Positions 28,155 to 38,559 are shown, counted from the stretch's first letter. The stretch: 64,000 bases of DNA from JBCCCJ01 sp039029315 (GCA_039029315.1 JBCCGK010000016.1:1-64000), one strand, 5' to 3'. The notes: generated by a model not told the origin, from the letters alone. Numbers and translations are program-made.

Positions 28155-29566
28155 GTCAAGTATCGGCAGCTACCAAACTCCTCTATGGCATCGGTTTTTC
28201 TGCCAGAGGGCTGAAGGATGGATTGTTTCAACTCTTTTTGTTCTTCTACTTCAACAATGTCCTGGGATTGGATGCGGCATTGGCAGGGACAGCCTCTTTG
28301 ATTTCGCTCATATTCGATGCCGTATCAGATCCCGCCGTCGGCCTGTGGTCTGATAAGTGGAAATCCAAAAAATGGGGCAGAAGACATCCCTTCATGATGT
28401 TTTCTGCCGTTCCGCTGGGCCTGTTTACCTGGCTGCTTTTTTTGCCTCCTGAGGGCATGGGGCAAACGGGTTTGTTCTGGTGGTTGCTGGTATTCTCGGT
28501 TCTCGTTCGCTTGTCCATTACATTTTTTCTCATTCCTCATATGTCTTTGGGTGCGGAAATGAGTACCGATTATGAGGAACGAACCTCCATTACCAGCATC
28601 AGAATCATGTTTGCTGCCTTTGTGTCTCCTGTGACGATCATTCTGGGATTAACTACCTTTTTTGCCAAAACAGAAGAATATTCCAACGGCTTGCTCAATG
28701 CTGCTGCTTATCCCAAGTTTGCCTTCCTATGTGGAGTATTGATGATCATTTTCATTCTCATTACGGTATTTGGGACCAGGAATACCATTCCCAGACTTCC
28801 CCAGGCATCAGCCTATCAGGAGCGAACGACATTGACAATGGTGTTCAAGAACCTGGGACAGGCCTTTCAGATGCCGTCCTTTCGCAATCTGGTGATCTAC
28901 ATCATGATTGTCTATGTTGCCATTGGGATTGGGGTGACTTTCACCACTTACTTCACGACTTATTTTTTCGAATTGACAGAAACAGAGCTTGCATTCCTCC
29001 CTATTTCATCAGCTGTAGGGGGAATTTTGGCGGTCTTCATTGCTCGTATTCTGGGAAAAAAGTTGGATAAAAAACCAACGGCCATCATCAGCACCATCAT
29101 TTTTGCTGTCTTCTTCAGCCTTCCCTTTAATGCACGTTTGCTTGACATCTTTCCTGCCAATGATTCTCCCATGCTGGTTCCGGTCTATGTACTCAGCTTG
29201 ACGGTCGCCTATACTTTTTTATGGGTTGCCCTCAGCACTGGGAGTTCCATGATGGCAGATGTGGTAGATGAATTTGACCTGCGGACTGGACAGCGGCAGG
29301 AGGGATTGTTCTTTTCGACCATGTCCTTTGCCCTCAAAATGACGACTGGATTGGGGTCATTCATTGCTGGATTGCTCCTCACACTGATTGCTTTCCCCAA
29401 ACAGGCAGAAGTCGGAACAGTAAGCGAAGATGCCATTTATGGCCTTGGATTGGTTGGCGGCCCGATTTTGATGATCTGCTATCTGGTTTCCTTGGGATTT
29501 TTGGTCTTTTATCCCATCACCAAAGGCCGATATGAGCAAATTCGGGCACAATTGGGAGAGCGTTAG
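28151..29566 (+). CDS. GPH-type MFS symporter (MelB-like)
   Basis: This 471-aa transporter has 12 hydrophobic segments. SDPAVGLWSDKWKSKKWGRR followed by HPFMMFSAVPLGLFTW is the hallmark loop of the glycoside-pentoside-hexuronide:cation symporter family (Na+ or H+ coupled). The start ATG overlaps the dehydrogenase stop by 4 bp. GPH members usually carry sugars or glycosides, though some Bacteroidota and proteobacterial relatives accompany acyl-CoA dehydrogenases and may carry other organic acids. Confidence 0.92.
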   Translation: MSQVSAATKLLYGIGFSARGLKDGLFQLFLFFYFNNVLGLDAALAGTASLISLIFDAVSDPAVGLWSDKWKSKKWGRRHPFMMFSAVPLGLFTWLLFLPPEGMGQTGLFWWLLVFSVLVRLSITFFLIPHMSLGAEMSTDYEERTSITSIRIMFAAFVSPVTIILGLTTFFAKTEEYSNGLLNAAAYPKFAFLCGVLMIIFILITVFGTRNTIPRLPQASAYQERTTLTMVFKNLGQAFQMPSFRNLVIYIMIVYVAIGIGVTFTTYFTTYFFELTETELAFLPISSAVGGILAVFIARILGKKLDKKPTAIISTIIFAVFFSLPFNARLLDIFPANDSPMLVPVYVLSLTVAYTFLWVALSTGSSMMADVVDEFDLRTGQRQEGLFFSTMSFALKMTTGLGSFIAGLLLTLIAFPKQAEVGTVSEDAIYGLGLVGGPILMICYLVSLGFLVFYPITKGRYEQIRAQLGER

Positions 29567-29612
29567 TCGAGAGGTGTTTGGGTAGTCCCCAAAATAGGTC
29601 TCCGATTCATCC

Positions 29613-30296
29613 TCAATCATTAAACACAAAAAATCCAAATCCGCCTGGATCTCGAATGATCACATTGTCAACGATGCCTTCTTTGTTGAATTGGGTGATT
29701 TCCTCGGTGATAGGGATTCCCAAAAATCGAATCTTGTCTATCACCGGAATGTTTTTTCCACCATTGAAATAGGTCAGGGAGGGGTTGAAAAACAGATGCG
29801 GACACGCATTGGGCTTCATGAAACTCACCGTGATTTTGTCGGCGTTCTGATAGGCCATCCATCCCTGCTCTTCGCTCCCCATGCTGTGGGAGAATCCCAA
29901 TATTTCCCACAACTTCGCAGACCGTCCCATATCGATGGTTTCCAGACTGACACCCGCAATATTGCCCAGCACTGAACGGGGCGCTTCAGGAGGTACGATC
30001 CCGGATTCGCCTTCGATCAGGTAGATCCATGTTCCACTCAGGTCGGCCAATAAATAGCCATTCTCCTGAGAAATGATCGTCGTCAATTCCCTAATCTGTG
30101 GCACCTCTTCTTTCCAAGAAGGTCGATACAACTTGATCCCTGCTCTGGCAAAGCGGTCTGGATTGATGTCGATGACGATATGTCCATCGGCAAACAAGGT
30201 GGCGTGTTCGGCCGGAATGGAGGTAAAGCCCAAGCGGGTATAAAAGTCTACACTTTGAGCCAAATTTGGTGTGGGGGTTTGGATAATTGTCTGCAT
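29613..30296 (-). CDS. VOC-family protein
   Basis: This 227-aa protein starts with a VOC module (MQTIIQTPTPNLAQSVDFYT, then RLGFTSIP) and has a second, more degenerate half (SVLGNIAGVSLETIDMGRSA) ending RDPGGFGFFVFND. ATG 30296 is preferred; a 39-codon in-frame extension upstream is not conserved-looking. It is convergent with the GPH symporter. Function not assigned. Confidence 0.82.
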   Translation of the reverse strand: MQTIIQTPTPNLAQSVDFYTRLGFTSIPAEHATLFADGHIVIDINPDRFARAGIKLYRPSWKEEVPQIRELTTIISQENGYLLADLSGTWIYLIEGESGIVPPEAPRSVLGNIAGVSLETIDMGRSAKLWEILGFSHSMGSEEQGWMAYQNADKITVSFMKPNACPHLFFNPSLTYFNGGKNIPVIDKIRFLGIPITEEITQFNKEGIVDNVIIRDPGGFGFFVFND

Positions 30297-30475
30297 GTCC
30301 TGTATGTTTTGGATAAAAATACTTTTTTTTCTCTTTCCATTTATCAAGCATTGTTCCAATCCCGATATTTTGGGACAAACGTTTTCGTTTTCAGTTACTT
30401 TTACCAGATCCAATTGGGAATACGGGAAAAGTTGATATTTTCAAGCCTGAAGGAATACGAACCCAATTGATTCGC

Positions 30476-33400
30476 ATGACAGATCTTGCCCTTATTCGAA
30501 GAGTAGTGTTGCTTGTTTCAGGGAGTGCTCTCTGCCTCTTACTGGTATTGGAAATGGCTTGCCAGCCCGATTCAGAAGGTACACATCATCAGAAGTCCTT
30601 GCCTGAGACAGTAGATTTCAATTTTCATATCAAACCCATCCTGTCCGACCGCTGCTTCAAATGTCATGGTCCTGATGAAAAAGCCAGAGAAGGCGATCTT
30701 CGTCTGGACTTGAAAGAATCTGCCTTTGCTGCCCTGGATGAGAAAGGGGAAAGATTTGCGATTGTTCCAGGAGATGTCACACATAGTGTATTGGCAAATA
30801 GAATCTCACAGTCCGATCCTGATGAACTGATGCCCCCCCCCGAATCCAATTTGGCATTATCAGCCTACGAGATTGCCCTGCTGAAAAAATGGATTGAACA
30901 AGGAGCAGAATGGAAAACACATTGGGCGTTCATTCAGCCAGAAAAACACCCACTTCCACCTGTCAAAAAATCCGCATGGCCCCAAAATGAAATCGATCAT
31001 TTTGTCCTGGCACGCATGGAGCAAGAATCTTTTTCCCCTGAACAAGCTGCCAGCAAAGAGAAATGGTTGCGGCGGGTTTCTTTTGACCTCACCGGTTTGC
31101 CTCCCACAGAACAGGAATTGAATGATTTCCAGAATGATCATCAGGCAAATGCCTATGAGACAGTGGTGGACCGATTACTGGCGTCTCCTGCCTATGGAGA
31201 ACGCATGGCATCGATTTGGCTGGACGCAGCTCGTTATGCTGATTCACACGGCTATCAGGATGATCGGCCTCGGACCATGTGGCCCTGGCGAGATTGGGTG
31301 ATTGAAGCCTTTAATGCCAATATGCCCTACGACAGCTTTGTCGTTTGGCAGTTGGCCGGAGACCTTCTCCCCTATGCAGACTATCAGCACAAACTGGCCA
31401 CTGGATTCAACCGCAATCATGCCATCACCCAGGAGGGAGGTGTGGTGAATGAAGAATATATCACAGAATATGTAGCTGACAGGACCAACACCACCAGTAC
31501 TGCATTTTTGGGAATGACCATGGAATGCGCCAGATGTCATGACCACAAATACGATCCCATCAGCCAAGAAGATTATTACAGCATGTTTGCCTTCTTCAAC
31601 GGAATTGATGAGCGTGGACAAATCAACTATTTTGATGAATCTCCCACGCCCAATCTCGAAGTTGAGAAACCAGAACTGGAGGCATTGGTTGATTTTCTGG
31701 ATCATCGAATCCAGGAACTGGAAACAGAAGATTCTTTATTTGGCAAAACCAGCGAAAAGGAATTTCAAGCTTGGCTAGACAATCAATTCCCACAGGAAGA
31801 GATTGAATCCTATCTATCCAAAGGCTTGTTGAGTCATTATGAACTGGAAGAAGTTGTGGATGTGAGCAGCCCGAACAGGATGAATCCCAATCAGCCTGGT
31901 CGCATGAATACCGGACTCCTGGATGTTCTGAAGCCAGTAGAGATGACAAAGGGGTATCAGGGAAATGGCTTGATGTTTGATGGCGACAATTTTCTGAATA
32001 TCGGCGATGAAGCCGACTTCGAATGGTATCACCCTTTCTCTTTGGGAAGCTGGATTCAGGCACCAACAAAACGCGAAAAAACTGCCGGGCTTCTCGTCAA
32101 GCGAAATGGAGAACAAAAGCGCGGGGGATATGAACTTGCACTAACAGTGGATGGCCGCCTTCGAATGCGCTTGATTCACGACAAGCAGAAACAGGAAATC
32201 AGTGTCCAGAGCAACAATCGAATTCCAAACGATCAATGGGTGCATGTATTCGCTACTTATGACGGGTCCGGCAAAGCAAATGGCGTTCAACTCTATCTCG
32301 ATGGCAGACTTCAGGAGACAACTATAGTGTCCGACAACCTCAGTCATCAGACCATTCTCAACGGAAATAATCTCCTGGCCGGCAACTGGACCCATCGCAA
32401 ACGCACCCTCAAGGATATTCACGGATTTGCAGGCGGGAAAATGGATGAAATCCGGGTATATGATCGGGAATTATCTCCGCTCGAAGTGATGGCTATTCAG
32501 GGTACCAATCCCCAAGCCTTTTATGCCGGACAGCCCTCCTCCAGGCGAAAGGCATCCAAAGAAAAGCTTCTCTTGCCACATTTTTTGACCTATCATCACC
32601 CAGCTTACACCAGCGTTCAGGCAGAACTTTTTGACGTGCGGAGAAATATCCAGCCCATTCCGAAAGTGATGATTATGGAAGAAATGGAAACGCCAAGAGA
32701 GAGTTTCGTTTTGGACAGAGGTGCTTATGATGCTCCCACTCGGGAGGTTCAGCCCAATACACCTGAAGCCATCCTGCAATTTCGATCGGATCTCCCACCC
32801 AATCGGCTTGGGCTGGCCCAATGGATCTCGGATCCCAATCATCCGCTCACAGCGAGAGTGATGGTCAATCGACTCTGGCAGATGATGTTTGGCCAGGGGA
32901 TCGTGGGCACACCGGAAGACTTTGGGAGCCAAGGATCTTTGCCCACACATCCTAATTTACTGGATTGGTTAGCCGTCAGCTTTGTAGAATCGGGCTGGAA
33001 CATCAAATCTACCCTTCGTCGCATCGCCCTCTCTGCTACCTATCAGCAATCCTCTCATATCGATGCAGACAAATTGGAGCGCGATCCAGAGAATCTACTT
33101 CTGGCCAGGGGTCCCAACCAGCGGTTATCTGCCGAAATGATCAGAGATCATGCCCTCGCAGTCAGTGGATTGTTGTCAGATTCCATCGGGGGGAAGTGGG
33201 TCAAACCCTATCAACCTCCTGGCATCTGGAAAGAATTGGCCAACCAGATCGGAGAAAACAAATATCGGCCGGGGCTTGGGCAGGAATTGTATAGGCGAAG
33301 TCTCTATTCCTATTGGAAGCGCACCATTCCGCCCCCAACCATGCTTACGTTTGACGCCTCAGAGCGAGCAGTTTGTGTTGTCAAACGCCAAACGACCAGT

Positions 33401-33748
33401 TCTCCCTTGCAGTCTCTCGTCCTGCTTAATGATCCTCAATATGTGGAAGCCTCCCGATTATTGGCAACAAAAATGTTACAAGTAGCTGGAGAGGATGAAA
33501 CAGAAGGAATCAGCTTCGGGTTCAGAGCCGTTACCTCTCGCTTCCCTTCAAAACAGGAGTTGGGCATTCTGAATGCGCAACTGCTTGCAGAGATTCGTGC
33601 CTTTTCTGCTCAACCAGAGAAAGCAGATGCGCTTGTTCGGGTGGGCCAAATGCCACCAGAGACAGGGATTGATACCGTCGCTCTTGCCGCCTGGACAGTC
33701 CTGGCCAATACTCTCCTCAATCTGGACGAGGCCAAAATGAAATCATAG
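30476..33748 (+). CDS. PSCyt1-DUF1549-LamG-DUF1553 Planctomycete-type cytochrome protein, lipoprotein
   Basis: This 1090-aa protein has a lipoprotein signal (LLLVLEMAC), a Planctomycete cytochrome c-like domain with haem motif CFKCH (in LSDRCFKCHGPDEKAREGD), a DUF1549 domain (YADSHGYQDDRPRTMWPWRD and ATGFNRNHAITQEGG, plus ECARCHDHKYDP), a LamG/concanavalin-like insertion (about residues 480-680; QWVHVFATYDGSGKANGVQL) and a C-terminal DUF1553 domain (RVMVNRLWQMMFGQGIVGTP; AERSAE-type RLSAEMIRDHALAVSG). The second CxxCH within DUF1549 may also bind haem. ATG 30476 is chosen over a TTG three codons upstream. It is followed 41 bp later by DUF1501, its usual partner. Activity of the pair is unknown; periplasmic redox chemistry on glycans is a common proposal. 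Confidence 0.93.
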   Translation: MTDLALIRRVVLLVSGSALCLLLVLEMACQPDSEGTHHQKSLPETVDFNFHIKPILSDRCFKCHGPDEKAREGDLRLDLKESAFAALDEKGERFAIVPGDVTHSVLANRISQSDPDELMPPPESNLALSAYEIALLKKWIEQGAEWKTHWAFIQPEKHPLPPVKKSAWPQNEIDHFVLARMEQESFSPEQAASKEKWLRRVSFDLTGLPPTEQELNDFQNDHQANAYETVVDRLLASPAYGERMASIWLDAARYADSHGYQDDRPRTMWPWRDWVIEAFNANMPYDSFVVWQLAGDLLPYADYQHKLATGFNRNHAITQEGGVVNEEYITEYVADRTNTTSTAFLGMTMECARCHDHKYDPISQEDYYSMFAFFNGIDERGQINYFDESPTPNLEVEKPELEALVDFLDHRIQELETEDSLFGKTSEKEFQAWLDNQFPQEEIESYLSKGLLSHYELEEVVDVSSPNRMNPNQPGRMNTGLLDVLKPVEMTKGYQGNGLMFDGDNFLNIGDEADFEWYHPFSLGSWIQAPTKREKTAGLLVKRNGEQKRGGYELALTVDGRLRMRLIHDKQKQEISVQSNNRIPNDQWVHVFATYDGSGKANGVQLYLDGRLQETTIVSDNLSHQTILNGNNLLAGNWTHRKRTLKDIHGFAGGKMDEIRVYDRELSPLEVMAIQGTNPQAFYAGQPSSRRKASKEKLLLPHFLTYHHPAYTSVQAELFDVRRNIQPIPKVMIMEEMETPRESFVLDRGAYDAPTREVQPNTPEAILQFRSDLPPNRLGLAQWISDPNHPLTARVMVNRLWQMMFGQGIVGTPEDFGSQGSLPTHPNLLDWLAVSFVESGWNIKSTLRRIALSATYQQSSHIDADKLERDPENLLLARGPNQRLSAEMIRDHALAVSGLLSDSIGGKWVKPYQPPGIWKELANQIGENKYRPGLGQELYRRSLYSYWKRTIPPPTMLTFDASERAVCVVKRQTTSSPLQSLVLLNDPQYVEASRLLATKMLQVAGEDETEGISFGFRAVTSRFPSKQELGILNAQLLAEIRAFSAQPEKADALVRVGQMPPETGIDTVALAAWTVLANTLLNLDEAKMKS

Positions 33749-33789
33749 ATCACATTCCATCAAAACAGAGAATTCCCAATCCCAACATC

Positions 33790-35289
33790 ATGTCCCATAC
33801 AGACCGTCCCATTTCGTATTCTCATGTGGAAACAGAAGCAGCTTTGCACATCAACCGTCGCCATTTTTTGTCCAGACTGAGTCTGGGATTGGGGAGTGCT
33901 GCTTTGGCCAGTTTGTTACCAGCCTGTCTATCAACGGGCTCTCAGACCAATGGAGCCTCAATGGCTCCGGGCCTATCTGGCATTCTCAACTCTCCACACT
34001 TTGCCCCTAAAGCCAAACGAGTGATCTATCTCTTTCAGAGTGGGGGGCCTTCTCAGTTTGAGCTATTTGACTACAAACCAAAACTTGCAGGGATGTTTGG
34101 CCAGGATCTTCCGGGATCAGTCAGAATGGGACAACGCTTGACCGGCATGACAGCCTACCAAAAAAGCTTTCCTGTAGCTCCTTCCACCTACTCTTTTCAA
34201 CAATACGGACAGAGTGGTGCCTGGGTCAGCGAAGTCATGCCACATACAGCAGCGATCGCAGATGAGTTGTGCTTCATCAAATCCATGCAGACCGAGGCGA
34301 TCAATCACGATCCGGCCATCACCTTTTTCCAGACTGGCTCTCAGCAACCGGGACGCCCTTCCATGGGATCATGGTTGTCATATGGACTGGGGAGTGATAA
34401 CCAGAATCTCCCAACCTTTTGTGTCTTGCTGTCTCGCGGCTTGATTCGTCCGCAGCCTATTTATTCCAGATTGTGGGGAAATGGATTTTTGGCCTCCATG
34501 CATCAGGGTGTTCAATTTCGATCAGGAAAAGATCCTGTCCTCTTCATCAATAATCCTGATGGCATCGAAGGAGTGGATCGCAGGCGAGCACTGGATCATC
34601 TGGCCCAATTGAATGAGATCCGTGCCAATGAACTGGGAGATCCTGAGATTTATTCCAGAATTTCCCAGTATGAGATGGCCTATCGGATGCAGACCTCTGT
34701 CCCCGAGGCAATGGATATCACAGATGAACCCGAAGAAGTCTATGAGCTGTATGGGTCAGATTCCCGACGGCCTGGCACCTTTGCGGCCAATTGTCTGTTG
34801 GCAAGGCGACTGGCAGAGAGAGATGTAAAGTTTATTCAACTGTATCATATGGGATGGGATCAACATGGTAATCTTCCCCATGATCTCAAGTTACAGGCCA
34901 AAGATACAGATCAAGCCAGTGCGGCTCTTGTTACCGACCTCAAGCGCAGGGGCCTGCTAGACGATACCCTGGTGATCTGGGGCGGGGAGTTTGGGAGAAC
35001 AGTCTACAGTCAGGGGAGGCTCAGCCTAGACAATTATGGGCGAGACCATCATCCGAGATGTTTCTCTCTCTGGATGGCAGGCGGAGGAGTCAAGGCAGGC
35101 ACGAGTTATGGAGAAACAGACGATTTCAGCTACAATGTTGTCAAAGATCCTGTCCATGTGCATGACTTTCATGCCACGATGCTTCATCTGCTGGGGATTG
35201 ACCACGAACGATTGACATTCAAGCATCAGGGTCGGCGCTATCGACTGACAGATGTGCATGGAAAATTGGTGAAGGGAGTGCTGGCATAA
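33790..35289 (+). CDS. DUF1501 protein with twin-arginine lipoprotein signal
   Basis: This 499-aa member of the DUF1501 family is related to the alkaline phosphatase/sulfatase fold. The N-terminus has a Tat-like motif (INRRHFLSRLSLGLG) and a following lipobox (LLPAC), so it is probably exported folded and lipid-anchored. Conserved family stretches are SGGPSQFELFDYKP, MPHTAAIADELCFIKSM, GSWLSYGLGSDNQNLP and GGEFGRTVYSQGR with NYGRDHHPRCF near the end. It is co-directional with the PSCyt/DUF1549/DUF1553 gene (41-bp gap), the standard arrangement. Catalytic role not established. Confidence 0.93.
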   Translation: MSHTDRPISYSHVETEAALHINRRHFLSRLSLGLGSAALASLLPACLSTGSQTNGASMAPGLSGILNSPHFAPKAKRVIYLFQSGGPSQFELFDYKPKLAGMFGQDLPGSVRMGQRLTGMTAYQKSFPVAPSTYSFQQYGQSGAWVSEVMPHTAAIADELCFIKSMQTEAINHDPAITFFQTGSQQPGRPSMGSWLSYGLGSDNQNLPTFCVLLSRGLIRPQPIYSRLWGNGFLASMHQGVQFRSGKDPVLFINNPDGIEGVDRRRALDHLAQLNEIRANELGDPEIYSRISQYEMAYRMQTSVPEAMDITDEPEEVYELYGSDSRRPGTFAANCLLARRLAERDVKFIQLYHMGWDQHGNLPHDLKLQAKDTDQASAALVTDLKRRGLLDDTLVIWGGEFGRTVYSQGRLSLDNYGRDHHPRCFSLWMAGGGVKAGTSYGETDDFSYNVVKDPVHVHDFHATMLHLLGIDHERLTFKHQGRRYRLTDVHGKLVKGVLA

Positions 35290-35543
35290 TATCCCATTTG
35301 CTGACGTCCTCGAAAAAACCAGCTTCAGGCCTTTCCTTCATTGATAGGTTTTCAATCCTGAACTCTGAACCTCTAAGTCTCAGTTTGTCAGCCGGTTTTC
35401 ATATATTTTTTCTCCCCCTATCCCAACAGCAATGGATTCCCCAATGCTTTTGATAGCAGGCCTGGAACTTGTTAGCATCATTGCCTTCCCATATCTTTGA
35501 GATGAAATCGAAGCTTCATATCGGTCACTCTTATCCCTGCTTC

Positions 35544-38195
35544 ATGAATAAGTTCATCTATTTCCTCTCTTTCTCAATTCTTCATCTGATAGGCTGCGGC
35601 CCCACGGCAGATTCTTGCCAACAATTCACCGATCCAACACAGGTTGAGACCACAAGAGATTCACTTGCACAACAACTCAACTGGCCAGATGGCATCCAGA
35701 TGGATTATTTTTCCGGGCCGGACCTTACGCCTTGTCCAGCCTGTCTGGCAGTGGCTCCCGATGGGGCAGTATTTGCTGGAGTAGATATGATGGGTTCTTT
35801 GGGAAAAGATCCAGACAAAGGCAGGATCGTCAAATTGATAGATTGTAATCACGATGGGGTAGCTGATGATCACATCCTGTTTGCCAAGGTTGATAACCCA
35901 CGAGGGATTCTTCCGATAGGCGATCAGGTTTTTGTGCTGCATACTACTTTCTCCGATGAAACAGGCCAAGCCTCTGGGATGGATTTGGTGGTATTCGAAG
36001 ACACAGATAAGGATGGCGTTGCCGATGGACCTTCCACTCCCTTAATTCAGAACATCAGTTCTCCCAAATTCCTGCAAGATCGAGGGACAGATCATTCCAC
36101 GAATGGGATTCGAATGGGTATAGATGGATGGATCTATATTGCTGTGGGAGACTTTGGTTTCCACGATGCCATCGATCGGGATGGCACGAAGATGACCATG
36201 CTTGGCGGGGGAGTGGTGCGCGTCAGACCCAATGGCAGAGAAATGGAAATCTATACACATGGCTTGCGGAATATCTACGATGTCGCCATTGATCCGTTCA
36301 TGAACATCTTCACGCGTGGCAACACCAATGATGGCGGAGGCTGGGATGTGAGGTTTGTGCATCATATTCAGTCGGGAGAATATGGCTATCCCGTACTATT
36401 CAAACATTTTACAGATGAGATCCTTCCGGCACTGATCGATGTGGGAGGAGGCTCTGGCACAGGTGCCCTGTTTATGGATGAACCGAATTGGCCATCTTCC
36501 TATTCCAAGGTTCCCTTGATGGCAGATTGGGGCCGAAATGAATTATTTATCCATCGAGTGAGTGAAGATAGAGCCAGTTTTCAACAACAAAATGACCCGT
36601 TTTTGAAGGTTCCGCAAATAACCGATGTAGATGTGGATGGATCCGGGCAACTCTTTCTCTCTGCCTGGAATGGTGCAGGCTATAGGGGAAATCCTGATAT
36701 TGGTTTCATTCTTCGAGCCGTTCCCAAAGACTGGACATATTCTCCTTTTCCTGATCTACAGGAAGCTTCTTTGAAAGAGCTAGGACAACATCTACAATCT
36801 ACTAGCGCAGTGGCTCGCCTCCATGCGCAACAGGAATTGCTGACCAGATCCTCTGACAACAGTCGTAAGATTGCTTTAGCAATCGCTCAGAATAAGGACC
36901 TTCCCCTGGAAGCCCGTGTAGCAGGAATATTCACCTATGCGCAGATTGCCACAAAAGGAGGGATCGAGCAATTGGTCCACTTGTGCAAAGATGAACAAGT
37001 CCAGGAATTTGCTTTACGAGCCTTAACAGATCGTCTGGGCTGGGCTGGAGCTGTTCCCACAGAGCCATTCATCCAGGCATTGACCAGCACTTCAGATCGT
37101 GTCAGGATAGCAGCCATGGTTGGATTAGGAAGAATCGGCAACAAGCAAGTAGCCAAAGAATTGCTAAAAACGAAGGTTCCTGCCTCAGTCATTGCCCCTG
37201 CCCGCGGAACCATTGGGCTACATTCCATCCCGAATTCTGAAATCATCCCGGCCCACATTGCTGTCCGCTCTCTGATTCGCCTCCATGCTGTAGAAGCTTG
37301 TGTGGATGCGATTGGGGGCGAACATTCTGATCTCGCTTTGTGGGCGTTGCGCTATATGCACGACGAGCAAGCAGTCGGTGGACTCATCGCAGCCTATCAG
37401 AAGACAGAATCCAAAGCCTTGAAAAAACAAATCCTCACGACCCTTTCCCGCCTGTATCACAAGGAAGCACCCTATGATGGAAGTTGGTGGTGGAGTACCC
37501 GACCAGACACACATGGCCCATATTACAAAACATCAACTTGGGACTCTTCTCCCAAAATTGAGCTCTTTTTAAGAAGAGCATGGAAACAAGCTACTCGTTC
37601 AGAGAAGGCTTTCTTTGCAGATCTGAATGGCAAACATCGCATGGGTATTGCCGCTTTTGGAGGGATGGAAGACATCCCAGCCCTTCAAAACAAAGAAATC
37701 CATTTGGGCCGGATTGCCAATAAAAAAGGCCAAATCGAACGATCTTCTATCGAAGACATCATGTTGGCGATTGAGGACCTGGAGGGAGATCCGGCTGTCG
37801 GGAAAGAATTATTCGGCAAACAAGGATGTGTCGCTTGTCATAGTTTGAGTCAGGGAGAACCATTGAAAGGCCCTTTCATGGGACAAATAGGAGCCATTAT
37901 GAATCGGGATCAAATTGCAGAATCCATTCTCAAACCCAGTGCCTCCATTTCGCAAGGATTTGCTTCCGTACAGATCACAGCCAAAGACAACAAAAGTTAT
38001 GTGGGCTTTATCTCTGAAGAATCTGCCAATTATCTAATCCTTCGCAATATCGCAGGTCATGTTTTTAGGATCAATACATCAGATATTCTCTCTCGGAAGG
38101 AGTTGGAGACGTCCATGATGCCCGTTGGTCTGACGAATCCACTCACCTTTCAAGAATTCGCTTCATTGGTGGATTTTTTGGCGGCGCAGAAGTGA
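35544..38195 (+). CDS. Propeller-HEAT-cytochrome c protein, lipoprotein (PVC-type haem-binding)
   Basis: This 883-aa protein has a lipoprotein signal (FLSFSILHLIGC), a sugar-dehydrogenase-like beta-propeller (to about residue 400; VAPDGAVFAGVDMMGSLG, IYTHGLRNIYDVAIDPFMNI), HEAT-like helical repeats (about 420-680) and a C-terminal cytochrome c domain with haem motif CVACH in ELFGKQGCVACHSLSQGE. This matches the Planctomycetes/Verrucomicrobia-type membrane-bound dehydrogenase architecture. It would oxidise a sugar or alcohol in the periplasm and pass electrons to its own haem. ATG 35544 begins the signal; upstream codons are not signal-like. It stands 254 bp downstream of DUF1501 on the same strand. 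Confidence 0.92.
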   Translation: MNKFIYFLSFSILHLIGCGPTADSCQQFTDPTQVETTRDSLAQQLNWPDGIQMDYFSGPDLTPCPACLAVAPDGAVFAGVDMMGSLGKDPDKGRIVKLIDCNHDGVADDHILFAKVDNPRGILPIGDQVFVLHTTFSDETGQASGMDLVVFEDTDKDGVADGPSTPLIQNISSPKFLQDRGTDHSTNGIRMGIDGWIYIAVGDFGFHDAIDRDGTKMTMLGGGVVRVRPNGREMEIYTHGLRNIYDVAIDPFMNIFTRGNTNDGGGWDVRFVHHIQSGEYGYPVLFKHFTDEILPALIDVGGGSGTGALFMDEPNWPSSYSKVPLMADWGRNELFIHRVSEDRASFQQQNDPFLKVPQITDVDVDGSGQLFLSAWNGAGYRGNPDIGFILRAVPKDWTYSPFPDLQEASLKELGQHLQSTSAVARLHAQQELLTRSSDNSRKIALAIAQNKDLPLEARVAGIFTYAQIATKGGIEQLVHLCKDEQVQEFALRALTDRLGWAGAVPTEPFIQALTSTSDRVRIAAMVGLGRIGNKQVAKELLKTKVPASVIAPARGTIGLHSIPNSEIIPAHIAVRSLIRLHAVEACVDAIGGEHSDLALWALRYMHDEQAVGGLIAAYQKTESKALKKQILTTLSRLYHKEAPYDGSWWWSTRPDTHGPYYKTSTWDSSPKIELFLRRAWKQATRSEKAFFADLNGKHRMGIAAFGGMEDIPALQNKEIHLGRIANKKGQIERSSIEDIMLAIEDLEGDPAVGKELFGKQGCVACHSLSQGEPLKGPFMGQIGAIMNRDQIAESILKPSASISQGFASVQITAKDNKSYVGFISEESANYLILRNIAGHVFRINTSDILSRKELETSMMPVGLTNPLTFQEFASLVDFLAAQK

Positions 38196-38227
38196 GAGGA
38201 CCACAAGCAAAGTCGATCCTTTATCTC

Positions 38228-38557
38228 AGTTTGACTTTGGCCATTTTTAAAACAAAATTATCCTTCATTCCAGCCTGTAGGCAGCTTTTTTGGATACATG
38301 AACTCCGCCATTTTTGGGTGATGTTGATTCATTCTAAGTAAGTGGACACATGTATATTTGGGAATCATCTTCCACCCTCTCGCTCTCCCGCCAGCGGGAG
38401 ACATCAGCCACAAGGCCAGGAATCATCGATTTTTCTCTTTGGAGGCTGGAGGAGGAATAGAATAAGCATATGTAAATAGGGCCACCTACTTCATTGAAAA
38501 ATGGCAGCTAAGGTCTTGATAGGAGATTGGGATTCCTATTTTGGCCAAAGTCAAACT
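38228..38557. repeat. Family A inverted-repeat element, copy 1
   Basis: AGTTTGACTTTGGCC at 38228-38242 is repeated perfectly inverted at 38543-38557. The 330-bp element is non-coding and is about 85-90 percent similar by eye to the element at 47667-48001, with the same orientation of the interior. A family B-like element sits inside (38335-38493). Confidence 0.88.
38335..38493. repeat. Family B-like element nested in family A copy 1
   Basis: TAAGTAAGTGGACACATGTA on the left and, read from the right, TGAAGTAGGTGGCCCTATTT are imperfect inverted ends. The interior includes the CTCCCGCCAGCGGGAG palindrome and the ACAAGGCCAGGAATCA block that recur at 21160-21316 (reverse) and 47774-47937. Confidence 0.72.
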
Positions 38558-38559
38558 CA

